Shown here: piece by piece, positions 43,688 through 56,228 of the stretch | Layout of the letters: each line of letters opens with the position of its first letter | Position numbering within the stretch: position 1 is the stretch's first letter | Assembly: GCA_030248225.1 (NCBI GenBank) | Contig: JASANE010030054.1 | Location: forward strand, 1-64,000 | Source of the DNA: Trileptium ribeirensis | Lineage: Eukaryota > Nematoda > Enoplea > Enoplida > Thoracostomopsidae | DNA: 64,000 nt | Reading direction: 5' to 3' | Notes under the pieces: generated by a model | Seen by the model: only the letters and a program-made list of their open reading frames with translations | Databases searched by the model: none | What the model was told of the DNA's origin: nothing | Made by a program: the position numbers and the translations under genes

Positions 43688-43834
43688 CTGTCGGCATTCA
43701 TGCTGGTTAGCTGACGTAGATTTTGTAGAACTTTCGCCTGTACATGTTGTGGTTGAAGGCAAATTTACGGCTTTATTCGGATTCAGGGCGAAGTATGCTG
43801 CAGATTCCCGTTGATACCGTTCACAGAAAGGCTC
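43688..43834 (-). CDS. Putative 147-bp exon (49 codons)
   Basis: Minus strand, acceptor TATGTATTTAG^GAG and donor CGACAG^GTACAG. Only one of three frames is open throughout, in phase 0 at both ends. It starts EPFCERYQRESAAYFALNPN and continues Ser/Thr-rich. No known domain. Its phase does not fit the end of the 47.4-kb exon (two leftover bases) or the start of the 38.9-kb exon, so connecting exons are missing or it belongs to another transcript. Confidence 0.5.
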
Positions 43835-45385
43835 CTAAATACATAAACGTTCAGAATTTCCAGGTGTGTGCCAGATTATAATGATTTTGAAACAAGATTT
43901 AGTCACGATGCCAAAAGGATAAATTTCATTATTATTTAAAAATAGTGTCATAAGTTCGTATTCGTGCATTTATTTTTTATTGGGACAGTATTTTATAGGA
44001 TGCTATCAAGATTATTCGTACCCTCATTTAATTACTTCTGTAGGGCGTAAAGTATTAAATCATAACCTTTTCAGGGTTATCAGTCTGGTGATCACGCAAA
44101 CTATATATTCATAAAAGATGTTTTTCAAAAATGTTGAATGTTCGTAAAAAAACAAGAACACTTTAAGTGTAAAAATTTGAAAAATGTTTCAGAGCGGCTA
44201 TATTTTGACAGTGATGTTGTCACTTGCTACGCGAGTAACAGCGGAATGAATGCGGCTAATGTGCGCTACACCCGTTCCAAATTGAGCTCCTGAGCCAACT
44301 GTAAAGACCAGAATACACGATTAAAAAACTCTGCAATTGCTTTCAGTATGAAAGCCGTAAGATCATTATATCTTCCCATAATGAACAAAAATTAGATAAA
44401 AGTAACCACTAACACTATGGGCCGATTCTGGTCTCCATCATGCCAATGAATTGAAAAAGTGGTAAAAATTTGTTAGCTTGGCGCCACAACTTAGCATTTG
44501 TGGCTCCCTGTGCCATCCCAAATAGTAGTTGTTATTAATGCCATACTAAGTATGGATTTAAAACAATAACACCCAATGTGTTTAACGAGTTAAATAACAA
44601 TATAAGAGCACCATTCACAGAGACACGCAAGGAACTCACTAAATCAGCATATTAAAAATTCCACTTTCTTGAATATTTTTCAAGTTTGATTCATACAGTA
44701 CGCCTCAGAAATGACTGTCATATCGGGCGAGTGGTTCGCTCCAGATAACATTATATAGATCCATATGTAGCTCTCTGCGTCCAACTAAATTAGAAATGAC
44801 AAAATTGACTGTTTTTGGTGCCAAAATTAACTATTAATCATTTTACAGTAAAGATTTGTTCTCGATAAGAGAACTTTGTTGTTATGGTGCGTTTTCGATT
44901 CGTAACCATACGAACAAACAAAAACTGTTTCCGTAGCGTTCATTGATAAATTCCCACTTTTTCTCGTCCCTCTCAAATTCCTATACTTTCCCGTTTGTGG
45001 CAGCGCTGAAAACGAGTACATTCGTTGAGCGCGAGCTCAAATATGTTTCTTTGAACCACAACAATATTTTTTTACAACGACAGGTTAACATTACTAATAG
45101 CCAGAACTATATTTTATAAGGAAAATAAATATTTGCTCACCGCATATTAGGTATAATAGTTCACTATTATACACGCGAACAAAGAAACGATATGTTTACT
45201 GTACGCACAAGTTTATGATTAAAAATTCGGCGAAACGCGTCTGGCTTCTCCAAACAGGGAAAAGAGGGACATGTATTTCGGCCTCATCCAAGTACCGGAC
45301 TTTCAGTTACCCTAATTACGAAATGCGTACCGCAAGGTATAAGTTTGGCAGTTTGGAAAAGCTTCCACCGTAACCCGGAAACTTA
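43835..45385. other. No recognisable gene
   Basis: AT-rich DNA with short frames only. Confidence 0.4.
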
Positions 45386-46908
45386 TGAATGTGTAAAATA
45401 GCTGATACAAGCATCGACCTGGCTTTGATTTGTTAACAAACCCCTGAAACAGGGAGTAACATGAATTCCGGTTCCGGTTCCGGCGAAAATCGTGTTCCGG
45501 TTGCGGTTCCGGCGAAAGGCAAAAACCATACCGGAACCGGAATTCCGGTTTAAAAATTTTGTTTGAAATTTTCCATGTTTTTTGCTTCGACCTGTAATCC
45601 AAACATATGTAATATGTGTCATACAATGATCAAGCTCCAATACAACCAAGCAAAAGAAAAGATTAAGTAATCAATTTGCCGTGTGAAACGTAAGTAGGGC
45701 ACATAATTTGAGCAGGAATTTTTCATAATAACCTGCAGGAGTTTGTTAAATCAAAGCCAGGTCGATGCTTGTAGCAGCTATTTTACACATCCAGAAGTCT
45801 GTGGGATACGTTTGAATTAAACCGGTCCAACACGGTAACAGAGTATGGCTTACGCAAAAGTACTTAGGGTATGCTTGGTTAACATAAATTGCGTCAAGCA
45901 CCCGCCAGTGCACTTGTAAACTTGGTAAATCAGTCTAAATTGAAGTAAACTAACGTTATCTGCAACGCAGCTAGAAACTGCTTTCTTGGCAATGAACTGT
46001 ATTTATTGAAACTGTGCGAGCAGCATCACAGTGTGTCTCATTTATAGCATTCTGATTAGAAAGTTATCATCATTATGATCTAACTGACGGGCATTGTTTG
46101 TCCAACGCTAGCCTAAACAGTGTCTCTGACCACTGATCAGAGAATTACCTTCTATCTATTATTTTCTCTTAGAATCATATAAACCAATAATTTTAAGTTT
46201 CCTACAGAAGAACATGCAACAACCGTATGTGTAGTAAAGGGAGGCGACTGGAGACAGTGCGAAAGTGTGTATTCTACGCTCCAAGCTTTGTAAGCACATT
46301 CGATTTGACGCAGTATACGCAATGGTGAATTATAATGGAAGACATTTTTGCTCTGAATGTCCAAAAACCGACATATTTGTTCGATAAATAAACATTATTA
46401 GCTTTCCCAGTCTCTTTAAAGTTTCAGAAAGGCAATAATACCATCGCTATACATTAAGTTTAATGTAAAAGTTATTTTCAATGCATTTTAAATCCACTAT
46501 ACCTTCATTTCTTCAATCATCTGCTTTACTATATATAAATTTCGAAGACCAGATTCCGGTTCCGGATCCGGTTTAAATGGACGGTTCCGGTTGCTGGTTC
46601 CGGTTCCGGTTATTCCCTGTCCTGCAGCTTATTTTGAAAAATTCCTACTGAAATTATGTGCCCTACTTACGTTTAACACGGCAAATAGCTTAGTTAATCT
46701 TTTCTTTTGCTTGGTTGTATTGGAGCTTGATCATTGTATGACATAATATTGCATATGTTTGGATCAGAGATGAAGCAAAAATGTGGAAAATTTCATACAA
46801 ATTTTTTAAGCCGGAATTCCGGTTCCGGTATGGTTTTTGCCCCTTGCCGGAACCGCAACCGGAACACGATTTTCGCCGGAACCGAACCGGAATTCCGGTT
46901 ACTCACAG
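45386..46908. mobile_element. Foldback element with about 290-bp inverted arms and a nested repeat
   Basis: The arms 45450-45739 and 46621-46908 are inverted copies. Their outer ends are CAGGGAGTAAC and, read inward on the other side, CTGTGAGTAAC, followed by GGAATTCCGG and many GGTTCCGG words. The middle holds family R4 copy 2 (46000-46620), which itself ends CCGGTTATTCCCTG. In addition 45389-45445 and 45741-45790 are inverted copies of each other flanking the left arm (AAAGCCAGGTCGATGCTTGT core). Translated frames here (45312-45649, 46734-46934) are repeat-derived. Diverged relatives lie at 52190-52315 and near 58880. Confidence 0.8.
46000..46620 (+). repeat. Dispersed repeat family R4, copy 2
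   Basis: Matches 27012-27517 from TTTATTGAAACTGTGCGAGC on. It has about 90 bp that is absent or different in the other copy (about 46052-46150). It ends at GGTTCCGGTTATTCCCTG, next to the right arm of the foldback element. Confidence 0.85.
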
Positions 46909-47395
46909 ATAATATGATATATGTATGTATTTAGGGTCGATTAGGTTTTAGGATTTGCGATGGGTTCAGGGTTCAAGAGTTATAGGGTGGTACATACAGT
47001 ACCCGCCAAAAATGACTGTCGCTGGCTCGCTACACGCTGGAAATAAATTTGTTCTAAAAATATAATTTAAATTAAATTTAAAGTTTCGAAGTCTCAAGCT
47101 AGCCACTCGCTTAATCATTAGTTTTGTACACATATTATATATTATGTACAGTCTTTTAATTACCATTGTTTGCCTTGACTGTAAAAGCGAAATTTCCGAC
47201 TCCACGATGCTATACACGAAAAGATTCCCAGACTTCCAGAGCACGACGTTGGATGAATAGCAGTACTAAACGTACTGTCCACTCCTCGTTAGCACTTAAT
47301 GAGTTAGATTAACACAATCGTTCAATGTACTGATTAAGACTAGAAAACGAAATTACAAGGCTGAGGTCAACCCGTCACAATTATTCGATATTCAC
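46909..47395. other. No recognisable gene
   Basis: Minus-strand frame 46966-47244 has no recognised motif; probably intron sequence. Confidence 0.35.
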
Positions 47396-47628
47396 CCGAG
47401 ATGCTGTTCCGAAACTTGGAAACTGTTTTCGGAGAAATTAATATTGCGGCACATGGCACATACGCAATAACGTCGAATGCTCACCGAGCTTTCACTACAC
47501 TCCGTACTATGGAACAATGATTCAATCCGCACAAATATCTTCTCCGACAGATGACGCACTTCTTGAGATCCTGTGAAACGCCGACAGCGGCGAATAGTAT
47601 CCACAAATGAGCTTGAACGTAACAGTAT
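47396..47628 (-). CDS. Putative exon with LEDGF IBD / TFIIS N-domain-like helices
   Basis: Minus strand, acceptor AAATTATTTCAG and donor CTCGG^GTGAAT; 233 bp, phase 0 in, two bases left over at the end. The product begins ILLRSSSFVDTIRRCRRF and continues GSQEVRHLSEKIFVRIESLF, then a Cys-rich tail (CVCAMCRNI). The helical part resembles the second half of the integrase-binding domain of LEDGF/HRP2 and the related TFIIS N-terminal (LW) fold: a helix, xIRRxRRF, a loop, then ...xxEKxxxxxxSLF. The first half of such a domain should lie in an upstream exon, which I did not find. If correct, this is a chromatin or transcription-elongation protein. It joins the 60.55-kb exon in phase. Confidence 0.5.
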
Positions 47629-49001
47629 CTGAAATAATTTATATAATATAATAAAAGTCATTGTGCAGATTAACTATGAAATACTAAACACAAATATTAA
47701 GACAATACTATGCTTGGTTTGATCTTATTGTATGAACAATGTATTCTGAAAAACCCTTGCATGAACTACAGGAAATGCAATATGCGTAGAGGTGGGAAAA
47801 ATATATATTATGTAAATCGCTACCAAACATTATTTGAACATTTCTAGTTTTAGAAAATGCAAACCAAATAACAGTAATGAACGCGACTGGAATATTAACC
47901 TATGTTCTTAAAAATCTAAACTCGATCACGTCGGGTGAGGAGTTTAAATAACATCACTCGCACAGGTTTTTATGTAGTTTTATTCTTCTACAGTTTGAAA
48001 TCAGTGTAACGTTATTTTCGTAATATTACCTAGAGTGTTCGATAAATCAATTTGGTGTTGAAAAGTTAACGAGCTTCATGTACTTCAGCTAAACAACTCA
48101 AACGACATCTTGAAAATAGTTGTGTGTCGTAATAATATTTAGAAGAGTCGTTCTTTTTATTAAATCAGGTTTTTTTGTCTGTGTAGATTTGAATTATAGT
48201 CAACTGTTTTGTCAAGGCGATATTACGTACAGCACCTTCAAGTTGTGCAGTTAACTGCCTGCCTATATCTAAAGTCGGCCAGTACGTTCGCAGTGAAACT
48301 ATTTTGAACAAAAATATCCAAAACACGAAAATAACTGCCTACACACATGTTGTTCATGACACCACAGCTGTTGGTGACACTGCAACTATCAAAGGTGTTG
48401 ATCACAAGTCAACTTTGAAATTAAGATGGTGCCAGTAACAGAAGTAGCCACTGAATCTTGCATGACTGGCTAAATAGTTTCCCACCCTTAACGTTACCTA
48501 GACAATTAACTCTAACCATTAACAGATAACAGAGAATGGAATTATATATAGCAAAGATACGAACAGAAATGAAAGTAACTTATTGCTACCGAATAACAAT
48601 ATAAACAACAGGTAATTTTTCGCAAAGAATTTGCTTTTGTTTCGCCCATAACTGTACATTATAATAATGAAGTTGCAGTAGTCGCCTAATAGGGTAGCTT
48701 ACGTTTTTACATGACATACATTGTATGGAAGACAATAAAAACTGATTTTCCGTAATTTTTTCTAAAAAGTTTGCTTTTATTCTGTACGTTTAGCGAGACA
48801 ATAATACTAATGCACAGTACTTGTATGAAAGTGAGTGTCATTCGTCCGTTATCAATATTCGGTTATATAACCTTAACTTAAGACACCTTAAGTAATTGCA
48901 AGATCTACCCTTTCTGTCGTAACTTTTGCAGGCAAACAACATAGTAAAACATATACAGGGCCATTTACTGAAGAATAACTACAGGGTGGGAGCGCAGATG
49001 C
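47629..49001. other. No certain gene
   Basis: A minus-strand open stretch near 48185-48295 has an exon-like look but no firm borders; left unannotated. Confidence 0.35.
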
Positions 49002-49384
49002 CTGGCCTGTCCACAGTGGGGGGGCGGGGGTGGGGGGAGACCCCCAGTTTCCAAATCCCCCATGTTCGTGGGATGTTCCCCTATGTCCGTCCCCCCACTC
49101 GGCCGAAACCCCCATGTTCAACTAATTCCAAAAATATTTTATGTCTGAAAATTTATGTTCTTTATTTGCAAATTGTTTTTTAAACATTAATTACCACTAT
49201 TTATAATGTTAAAATATTGTTTTTTAGCTTGAAAGTACGTTCACAGTAGTAAAAATGCATGAAAATATGGAAATATTTTGTATTTTTAAGCAAAATTTAT
49301 ACCCCCCACTTTGAAATTTCCCCAGAATGAACATGGGGCCCCCCGAAGTTTCCCCCACTTTTCGGAGGGCTGTGGACAGGCCAG
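49002..49384. mobile_element. MITE family M1, copy 1 (383 bp)
   Basis: Terminal inverted repeat CTGGCCTGTCCACAG at both ends. The 5-bp target duplication GATGC is at 48997-49001 and 49385-49389. The interior has C-runs and CCCATGTTCG / GAACATGGG words near both ends. No coding frame. A second copy is at 51049-51351. Confidence 0.9.
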
Positions 49385-49720
49385 GATGCAGCACTGAAAT
49401 TCCAGGATTTTCCAAGACAAAGATTGCTGTTTTCCAGGACAATCTATCTACAAACTATAAAACTTCCACTAAGTGCAAATCCTGCACTTTCCGCATTGCA
49501 TTTGCGCTGCGATCCTGTATATAACGACCTGTAACATGTATGTAGTTCATATTAGTAACTACATAACACTCCTACCTAGTTATACTGGAACTTCTTTTTT
49601 AGGTCTTTGGTTTGACTATACTAGATTTGATTACTATGTGAAACAGCGTTCGGTGCTTAGTCTAAGCATAGGGACAAAAATCGCATTCCTATAACTGGCG
49701 CAAAAGCTCATGATTGAAAT
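49385..49720. other. No recognisable gene
   Basis: Short chance frames only. Confidence 0.4.
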
Positions 49721-49933
49721 AAGGAGCAAGACCAACCGTGATGACAAACACAGCTTTACTCTTGCAGAAAGAAAACTATTAGCAATGGCACTATCATGAA
49801 ACATCTCTGCGAACAATAAATCACCAATTTGTGAGAAATGTGCAACAACTAGCTTCATCGCACATAAAACTTCAGCCCGAGTCACATAAGTCTTCGAGGG
49901 CTTGAAAAAGAAATTCAGAAAAGGACCCAGCAA
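49721..49933 (-). pseudogene. hAT-like transposon protein fragment
   Basis: The minus-strand translation contains TRAEVLCAMKLVVAHFS, IGDLLFAEMFHDSAIANSF and ARVKLCL. This fits a module common in animal proteins derived from hAT-like transposons (pattern KAEIxxALKxVxxHxS...IGxLFxxMFPDSxIAxxFxxGxTKC). Several consensus residues are changed (FP to FH, GxTKC to ARVKL), and nothing of the catalytic or dimerisation region is seen nearby. Confidence 0.5.
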
Positions 49934-51048
49934 AAGGGATTTTTTGCATCTTTTTTGGCGGCAAAATAATTTGAATCCTCTGAACTAAAAAAACTACCCT
50001 TGAAATTCCAGGACGTTTCTCCAAATTTTTCAGGATTTCGGCGTTTTACTACTGAGAGCGCTCCAAATTCCGGGAAGTCTTAGGGAACCTCTACGTAAAA
50101 CCACTCTTCATATATTTTTTCTTAAAAATTTTGATTTATACATATAGTCTTTTTGATCATTTGGAAGAAAAATATAGAGTTCTTCGCTTTTGATATACAA
50201 ATAAAATGACCGTAGCGTTGTTGCTGAAGTATTGAATGTGTATAATTGCTATCATGGAACTTTAAGTGGTTTTAGGAACCTGAACTTAGAAAGACAAAAT
50301 GCTCTTTAAGCCGGCTTACTAACCTAAATTTAGAACGACAAAATTTAATAAGGGCAGAGTAGCCAGACTCGCTCCGTTTCCTCTCGCTATCCAAGTTACT
50401 AGAGTACAATGGCGATAACTGCAGTATTTCAACACGTATATGGATTAAAATGTAGCAGCATACCATAGATAAGAAAATAGAAAACTTATGATGATCCATT
50501 AGCAAAAACTAGAACAGCTAGAATGATTCATAAGAGTATCCGTGAATCGATCGAAAGATTTGTGTTTATTTCAGACAGTGATGGTATAAAAGTTAAATGG
50601 CTCGAAAACTGTGGCCACATTTCAAGTTTATGGCTAAACTCTATTCGCTAAATTCACAAGGTTCATTACATAGAAGGTCAAATATGCAAATACCAAAAAC
50701 ATGTTCATGCATTAAATTTGGAAACGGGATACAGGTTATAACTATAATAATACCAGACAGATTTTTGTTAATATTGAGTTTTGAAGACACGGCGGAAAGT
50801 TCTAAGTATTTTGGTGATTAGAACAAACAGAGCACTCGCCGGAACGACTGCTGAACAAACGAACATAAATGAAACAAAATTTATTTATCAGAGAACACAG
50901 TACGAACAAGTTTTAAAAAACGGTCAAACTTCGTACAAATTAAGATAAATTTTGAACAAAATTTGAAATTCTGCGAAACAAAAAAATGAATGCGTTTTGT
51001 AACAAATAGAAATCTGCCAGAATTAAAAAAGGAATTGATTCGCGTATA
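49934..51048. other. No recognisable gene
   Basis: Contains TCGCTCCGTTTCCTCTCGCT (50369), which resembles a segment at 25095-25115; otherwise AT-rich. Confidence 0.4.
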
Positions 51049-51351
51049 TTGGCCTGTCCACAGTGGGGTGGTGGAGGGGGACCCTCCACTTTCCAAATCC
51101 TTCATGTTCGTGAGATTTTGCCCCATGTCCGTCCCCCCACTCGGCCGAAAATTGTTTTTAAACATTAATTACCATAATACAGTTTTTTAGCTTAAAATAC
51201 GTTCACGGTAGTAAAAATGTATGAAAATATGGAAATATTTAGTGTTTTTAAGCAAAATTTATCTCCCCCACTTTTAATTTTCCCCCGAGAATGAACATGC
51301 CCCCCCGAAGTTCCCCCCTCCCCATTTTTCGGAGGGCTGTGGACAGGCTAG
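51049..51351. mobile_element. MITE family M1, copy 2 (about 303 bp)
   Basis: Ends TTGGCCTGTCCACAG and CTGTGGACAGGCTAG. The interior matches the 49.0-kb copy (TTTCCAAATCC, CCCACTCGGCCGAAA, GAATGAACATG) with an internal deletion. Flanks GTATA and TTATA match at 4 of 5. Confidence 0.85.
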
Positions 51352-53970
51352 TTATATATAGTTAATATCGATAAATCCAAATGCAAATTCTACACGAATC
51401 GTTCACAAAAAATTCGGGAACATTTCGTAACAAATTAACATTTCCTCAATTCGCGAACAATTTGCTTTATTTCGATGCGTAACTGTACATATGTGATAAG
51501 TTACTAGGCTGTTTTAGTTGATGCTAACAAATTTACCGCCTTGGTAAACGGAAAATGGTAGCAGCGCTCCATGTAGCGAAGGCATTTTGGTATATCAAAG
51601 TGGCCTCGTATAAGCGAGCGCTTGATCTCCATTTCGATAAGACCGAGTTGTTGACAGAGAGAGGTTTCATTATCTCCTGCTGCCGTCGTTTCTACCTAAA
51701 ATATTGCACGTTTCTCGAAATCACAAATTTTTATGGACATTTCTGCAAAACCATATTTACAAGATGTGTGTATTTCTGTATATCTCTAATTTATAAAAAG
51801 CAAAATTTTAACCCTATGCGGAAAAATGGCTGACGTCAAAATTATCTCGACATGTATGCTACTTCATACCCACTATCTGAAAAAAGAATAAAGATGCACA
51901 TAGCTCTGCCCGCCAAGTTTGTGCAACTTCGAAAATCCTGTTTCCTAACAGTTGGTTGGAATACACGCGACTTAGCACCATTCGAAGTAACTCTATTTTG
52001 GTCCGCTTTAGAGCAGTATACAGGAGTTCATAAAATACACTCTGTTGACAGATGCTAATAGTATGTACAATGGTGTCACGTAATCTAAATAATTTCCCAG
52101 CCAGGCGTTCATGCAATAAGCATTGTATATTGTTATATTCCAGATACCTATTGTGGCGTACATATTGCCGGAAATTTATCTGGGATATAAAACGACAAGA
52201 GTTTTTTTTGCATATCAGGGATCAGGGACTAAATGGAATTACGGTTCCCGCGAAAATCCTTTTCAGGTTTCGGTTACGGCAAAAGTAAAAACTTTACCGA
52301 AACTCGAATTACATACTTCAATTTTTAAAAAATTTCCACGCACTTACCTCTATGTAGCTGTGGTTTAATCATACATTTTTATATTAGCAATGAAAATTTT
52401 CCTTCCGCAACCCGACAAAAAATTTAACTCAATATGTTGAGCTGTAGAATGTGAATAGAACATAGCGGGTTCGGAACGCGCGGAATTTCCTCAAATAGCG
52501 CATAATGTGTGCAAAAAAATCCATTTTTGTTCATCTGCCGCCAACATAAACCTCTTCAACGGATTAATGGGTTTTCGTGCAATTTTTTAATTAACGCGTA
52601 AAGGAATGCAGTTGTGCACTTAGCTTTGTGTTTGCGCTGCTCCAATGATTTTCCGTCTAAATCACATAAAACTAATGCAGATTTCAGATTATGGCGATTT
52701 GGGCTCACCAAGCATTTCATTTTATCACTTTTTCGATAACAACAAAAGCAATAACAATTCCCCAAAACAAGTTCCAATAACATAAGCAAATGAAAAATGG
52801 CGAAAGCAGAGATTTACATTTTCGCGACATATATTAATATTGAAACCAACAGTCTATAATCCCAAATAACGTAAGTTTTTCCACAAGCAAAATTAATAGA
52901 TAGTTGGTAGCTTTATATTAACTGTTGACGATAACGAGCACATTTCCTTCCACCAATAATATACCGACGCAATTGTACCCCCGAGTAGATTTAAACCGAC
53001 TTTACCTGAATCTACTCTTTATCAGAATAACAACGAAGTAGATTTTATTCTACTCCGATTTCACTCCAAATAAAAAATGGTGAATCGATTCGACATTATG
53101 AAAGGTAGAATGTTCGGATAAATTATAGAAATTTTAATCCAAATTAACTTGAATTGATTCTACCTATATTTAATTCTGTCAAAAAAAGTGTTACAATAAA
53201 ATCTGGTGCAGAATCAATTCATGTACTCATTTTTACCATATGCGTGCATAGATAATAGAGTTGTTGCCGCATAATTTTCATAATTTTGACAAAATAACGT
53301 GCTTATTGCGGTGAACGATAGGATTGTAGTATAAGTATCCTAGTGTCGGCTAACAGGAACAGAAGGTCCCAGCGCTGTAAACTTTTTTACATTAAAAAAA
53401 TAATTTTCATCAATAACTTTGCCAACATGTCACTTAATATTTGCCAATTTTCCCGGGAGGATCCGGAGCCTCAGAGGACAAATGTTGCTTAGGGTAACTG
53501 GGTCCGACTCTGACAGGGTTAACCCTCATGCCCCCTATGGAGACTAATGGCATTATAGTATTAATTAACCCATTAAACACGTAGGGTTCGTTCCTTTAAC
53601 ACTATTGGGTATGTTATTAACAATGTGGGCCAGTGCTGAAGCTTAATATACTAAATATTGGTACTTCCAAATTGGTAAAATATTTCTAGTTTTAGTTTAT
53701 ATATAGATGTACGCATGTAACTATAATGTGGGAATACGTTTTCGTGGTTGTTGAACATGGTCGAAGTAATTTGCATCGTATGCATCTAATAAAGCAAGTT
53801 CTAGGGGTTTACATTGTAAATATCACTTTCCAAATGATAATTTCTCTTATATATGTTATCGTCTGCTATGATTGATGAAAAAATAGCGGGTCCTACCGTT
53901 TTGATACAGGATAAAATGGCTGTAGCGCTGCCGTTAATACTGCTGTTTTACTGTGGTATTTTAAGAAGCT
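51352..53970. other. No certain gene; diverged repeat copies
   Basis: R3 copy 2 is at 52612-52735. A diverged relative of the foldback arm is at 52190-52315. Frames at 51555-51833 (plus) and 51859-52116 (minus) look somewhat protein-like but match nothing I know. Confidence 0.35.
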
Positions 53971-54086
53971 GAATTTGGAACATTGCAAAGGTCACCAAGC
54001 ACAAATTAGCCGCAATCGCGCCGCTAGTAAAACTTGCAATGGTCACCAAGTGCAGATAGCCGCAATCGCGCCGCTAGTAACAACTT
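53971..54086 (+). repeat. Direct duplication of about 57 bp
   Basis: GCAATGGTCACCAAGTGCA-type sequence plus AGCCGCAATCGCGCCGCTAG occurs twice head to tail. Confidence 0.85.
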
Positions 54087-54390
54087 TTTTATGTTAATCT
54101 TGTATGATCTGGTATCTCGCAAGCGAGGGTAAAACCGGGTGAGCGTGATTTCGTCTATAGTTGTTGTTATCATGTGTGCTCAGCTGCAACATGTTTTGTA
54201 TTTGATGTGTATATAACTCAAAGACATCTGGAACCCCTGAAGTTTGATAATACTGGTCTAAAAAGAAACCATGGAATATTTGCGTTGCACTCTAGAAAGG
54301 GAACACATTCGTATTCAGAGTACCGAAAAACCTATATATATATAGGTCATTCCTGATGGGCTGCATGAATTAAAATACGAAACAAACGAA

Positions 54391-54428
54391 GACAGACAAC
54401 ATTTTTGAAATGAGGTTCGTCGACCCTA
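54391..54428 (+). repeat. Left copy of a direct repeat flanking the LINE remnant
   Basis: ACATTTTTGAAATGAGGTTC followed by GTCGACC resembles ACATTTTGAAAATGGGGTTC plus GTCGACC at 56229-56257, about 1.84 kb to the right. The two flank the reverse transcriptase remnant. Confidence 0.65.
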
Positions 54429-54599
54429 AATCATTGAGGACCTTGCGATGTGCGAAACGGCGATATCAAACCTATGTCGATCTAAACTAATGGATGTTGG
54501 CAGGACTGGTGCTGGCTCCAACAATCCATAATACGATCATTATGCAAGGCACAGCGAATACCAACGCAGCACTCAGCAGAATCATTCCGTCAGTACGTT

Positions 54600-56040
54600 C
54601 ATCATAATGTTTATCGTATTGGGCAATATATGCCGCCTATAAATATGGAAGCACCTGCCGCTAACCCAGATATTCTACTCAGACATTTCGAACCAGTAAC
54701 GCCGGAAAAGCTTGTCTCGATTATACAAGTTCGTCCAAAGAAGCAATGTTTGCTTAACCTGATACCAATGTCAGTGAGAGGCTTGTTATAATTTTGTAGC
54801 TCCATTTACTGTATTGATTAGCCAATATATTGAGGCAGGTGTTATGCCTTACCGTAAAAAGCAGTCGATCGTCACTCCGCATCTAAAAAAAATCGTCTGT
54901 AGATGCTAGTGACTTAGCTAATTATAAACCAATATTTAATTTGTCCGTCGAGCCAAGATAATTGAAAAGTGCGTTGCTGCCTGCCTATGTTCAAATATGT
55001 CTATTCATAATTTGCTACCAAGCATAATCTGCGTATAGGCCCGCCATTCTACCGAAACTGTTCTATTGCGGTTTACCAGTGATCTTAGATGTAGTAAGTC
55101 TTATGGGTTGGGTAGTACTTGTCTCGCCTCGTTGGTTAAAGAGTTTTACTACTGAGCGTTATCAACAAGTTGCTGTTGGCGGTACGTAGTCTCGACCAAG
55201 AAGACTGTTGTACGGAATACGGCATGTTAGCTAGCTAGGACCACTGCTATTCTCCACTATATCAACGCTAATTGAGGACCACGGATGTTGTTGCTCAATG
55301 TATGCAGACATTGTCACTTACATCAGCTTCGATCATGACAGTGTAACAGTGGAATTACAGCGATTGCACGACACAATTTCTGCAGTGGCGCATTGGCTTC
55401 GCGCAAATAAGCTACAACGCAATCCTACTAAATCTGACTTCATCATTGTGAATGAAGACTTCACGACTGCTGTCAACATTTCCATTGATAGTCTTGTTGT
55501 TGATCATGGTCGGTCATCTAAATTAAAGTTCCTCGGCGTTGTAATTGACGAGGAACTATCGTTCGGGCTTTGTGTCACTGAAGTCAGCAAAGCATCAATG
55601 TAGCGACTATCAGAACTAAGAAGACTGCGACCTCGTTTAACTAGGACCACCGCTGAGACAATGATCAGGGCGTTTGTCATGTCTCGTATTGATTACCCGA
55701 ATCCACAATCACGTATTTGACGAGAGCAATGAATGCTGCTGCGCGACTTGTAACATTATTTGCTGCTGCGTCGTGATCATATTACCCCTGTATTGCGTGA
55801 CCTGCACTGACTCCTTGCCAAGCGGTGAATTATTTTCATGGTTGCCTACTTGAAAGACATGCTCCATTTGTGTAGTAGTCAGCGTGTCACTATACAAGAG
55901 CTCCAAGTTCTATTGCGAGTTGAAATTTCGCGACGGCGGAAAGACATACCGTCAGCTATTTGGTATATCAAGTAAACAACTTTGACGTTCAGACAGCAGC
56001 TGAAGTCCGTTCTGTTCATTGCCTACAATTAACCATCCCG
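54600..56040 (+). pseudogene. CR1/Jockey-type LINE reverse transcriptase, decayed
   Basis: Pieces in order on the plus strand: FEPVTPEKLVSII (54687), VTPHLKK (about 54870), LGPLLFS (about 55235), the 101-codon frame 55298-55603 with MYADIVTYISFDHD, HWLRANKLQRNPTKSDFII and KLKFLGVVIDEELSF, then RLRPRLTRTTAETMIRAFV (about 55620), a MNAAARLVT-like piece (about 55725) and HITPVLRDLHWLLAKR-like sequence (about 55780-55825). The catalytic YADD is YADI, and there are several stops and frame shifts, so it is dead. The endonuclease domain is missing (5' truncation is usual for LINEs). Confidence 0.85.
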
Positions 56041-56228
56041 TAACTGTTGAGCGGCACGTCATCATGGATCGTGCTTCAACTACAGATCGACAATCGACCT
56101 TTGAAAATTTATGAAATATTCGTGCTCGCCTCTAGATTATCAAACCATGGCATTCCGCGTTCCGAAAAATCAAAAGACCGTTCTTGATGCACTGCATGCA
56201 ACACATAACGAAACAAAGAAAACAAGCT

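Noticed and set aside
51859..52116. Minus-strand frame with ALKRTKIELLRMVLSRVYSN
   Set aside because: Looks protein-like, but I could not link it to any transposase or host family and the opposite strand is also open.
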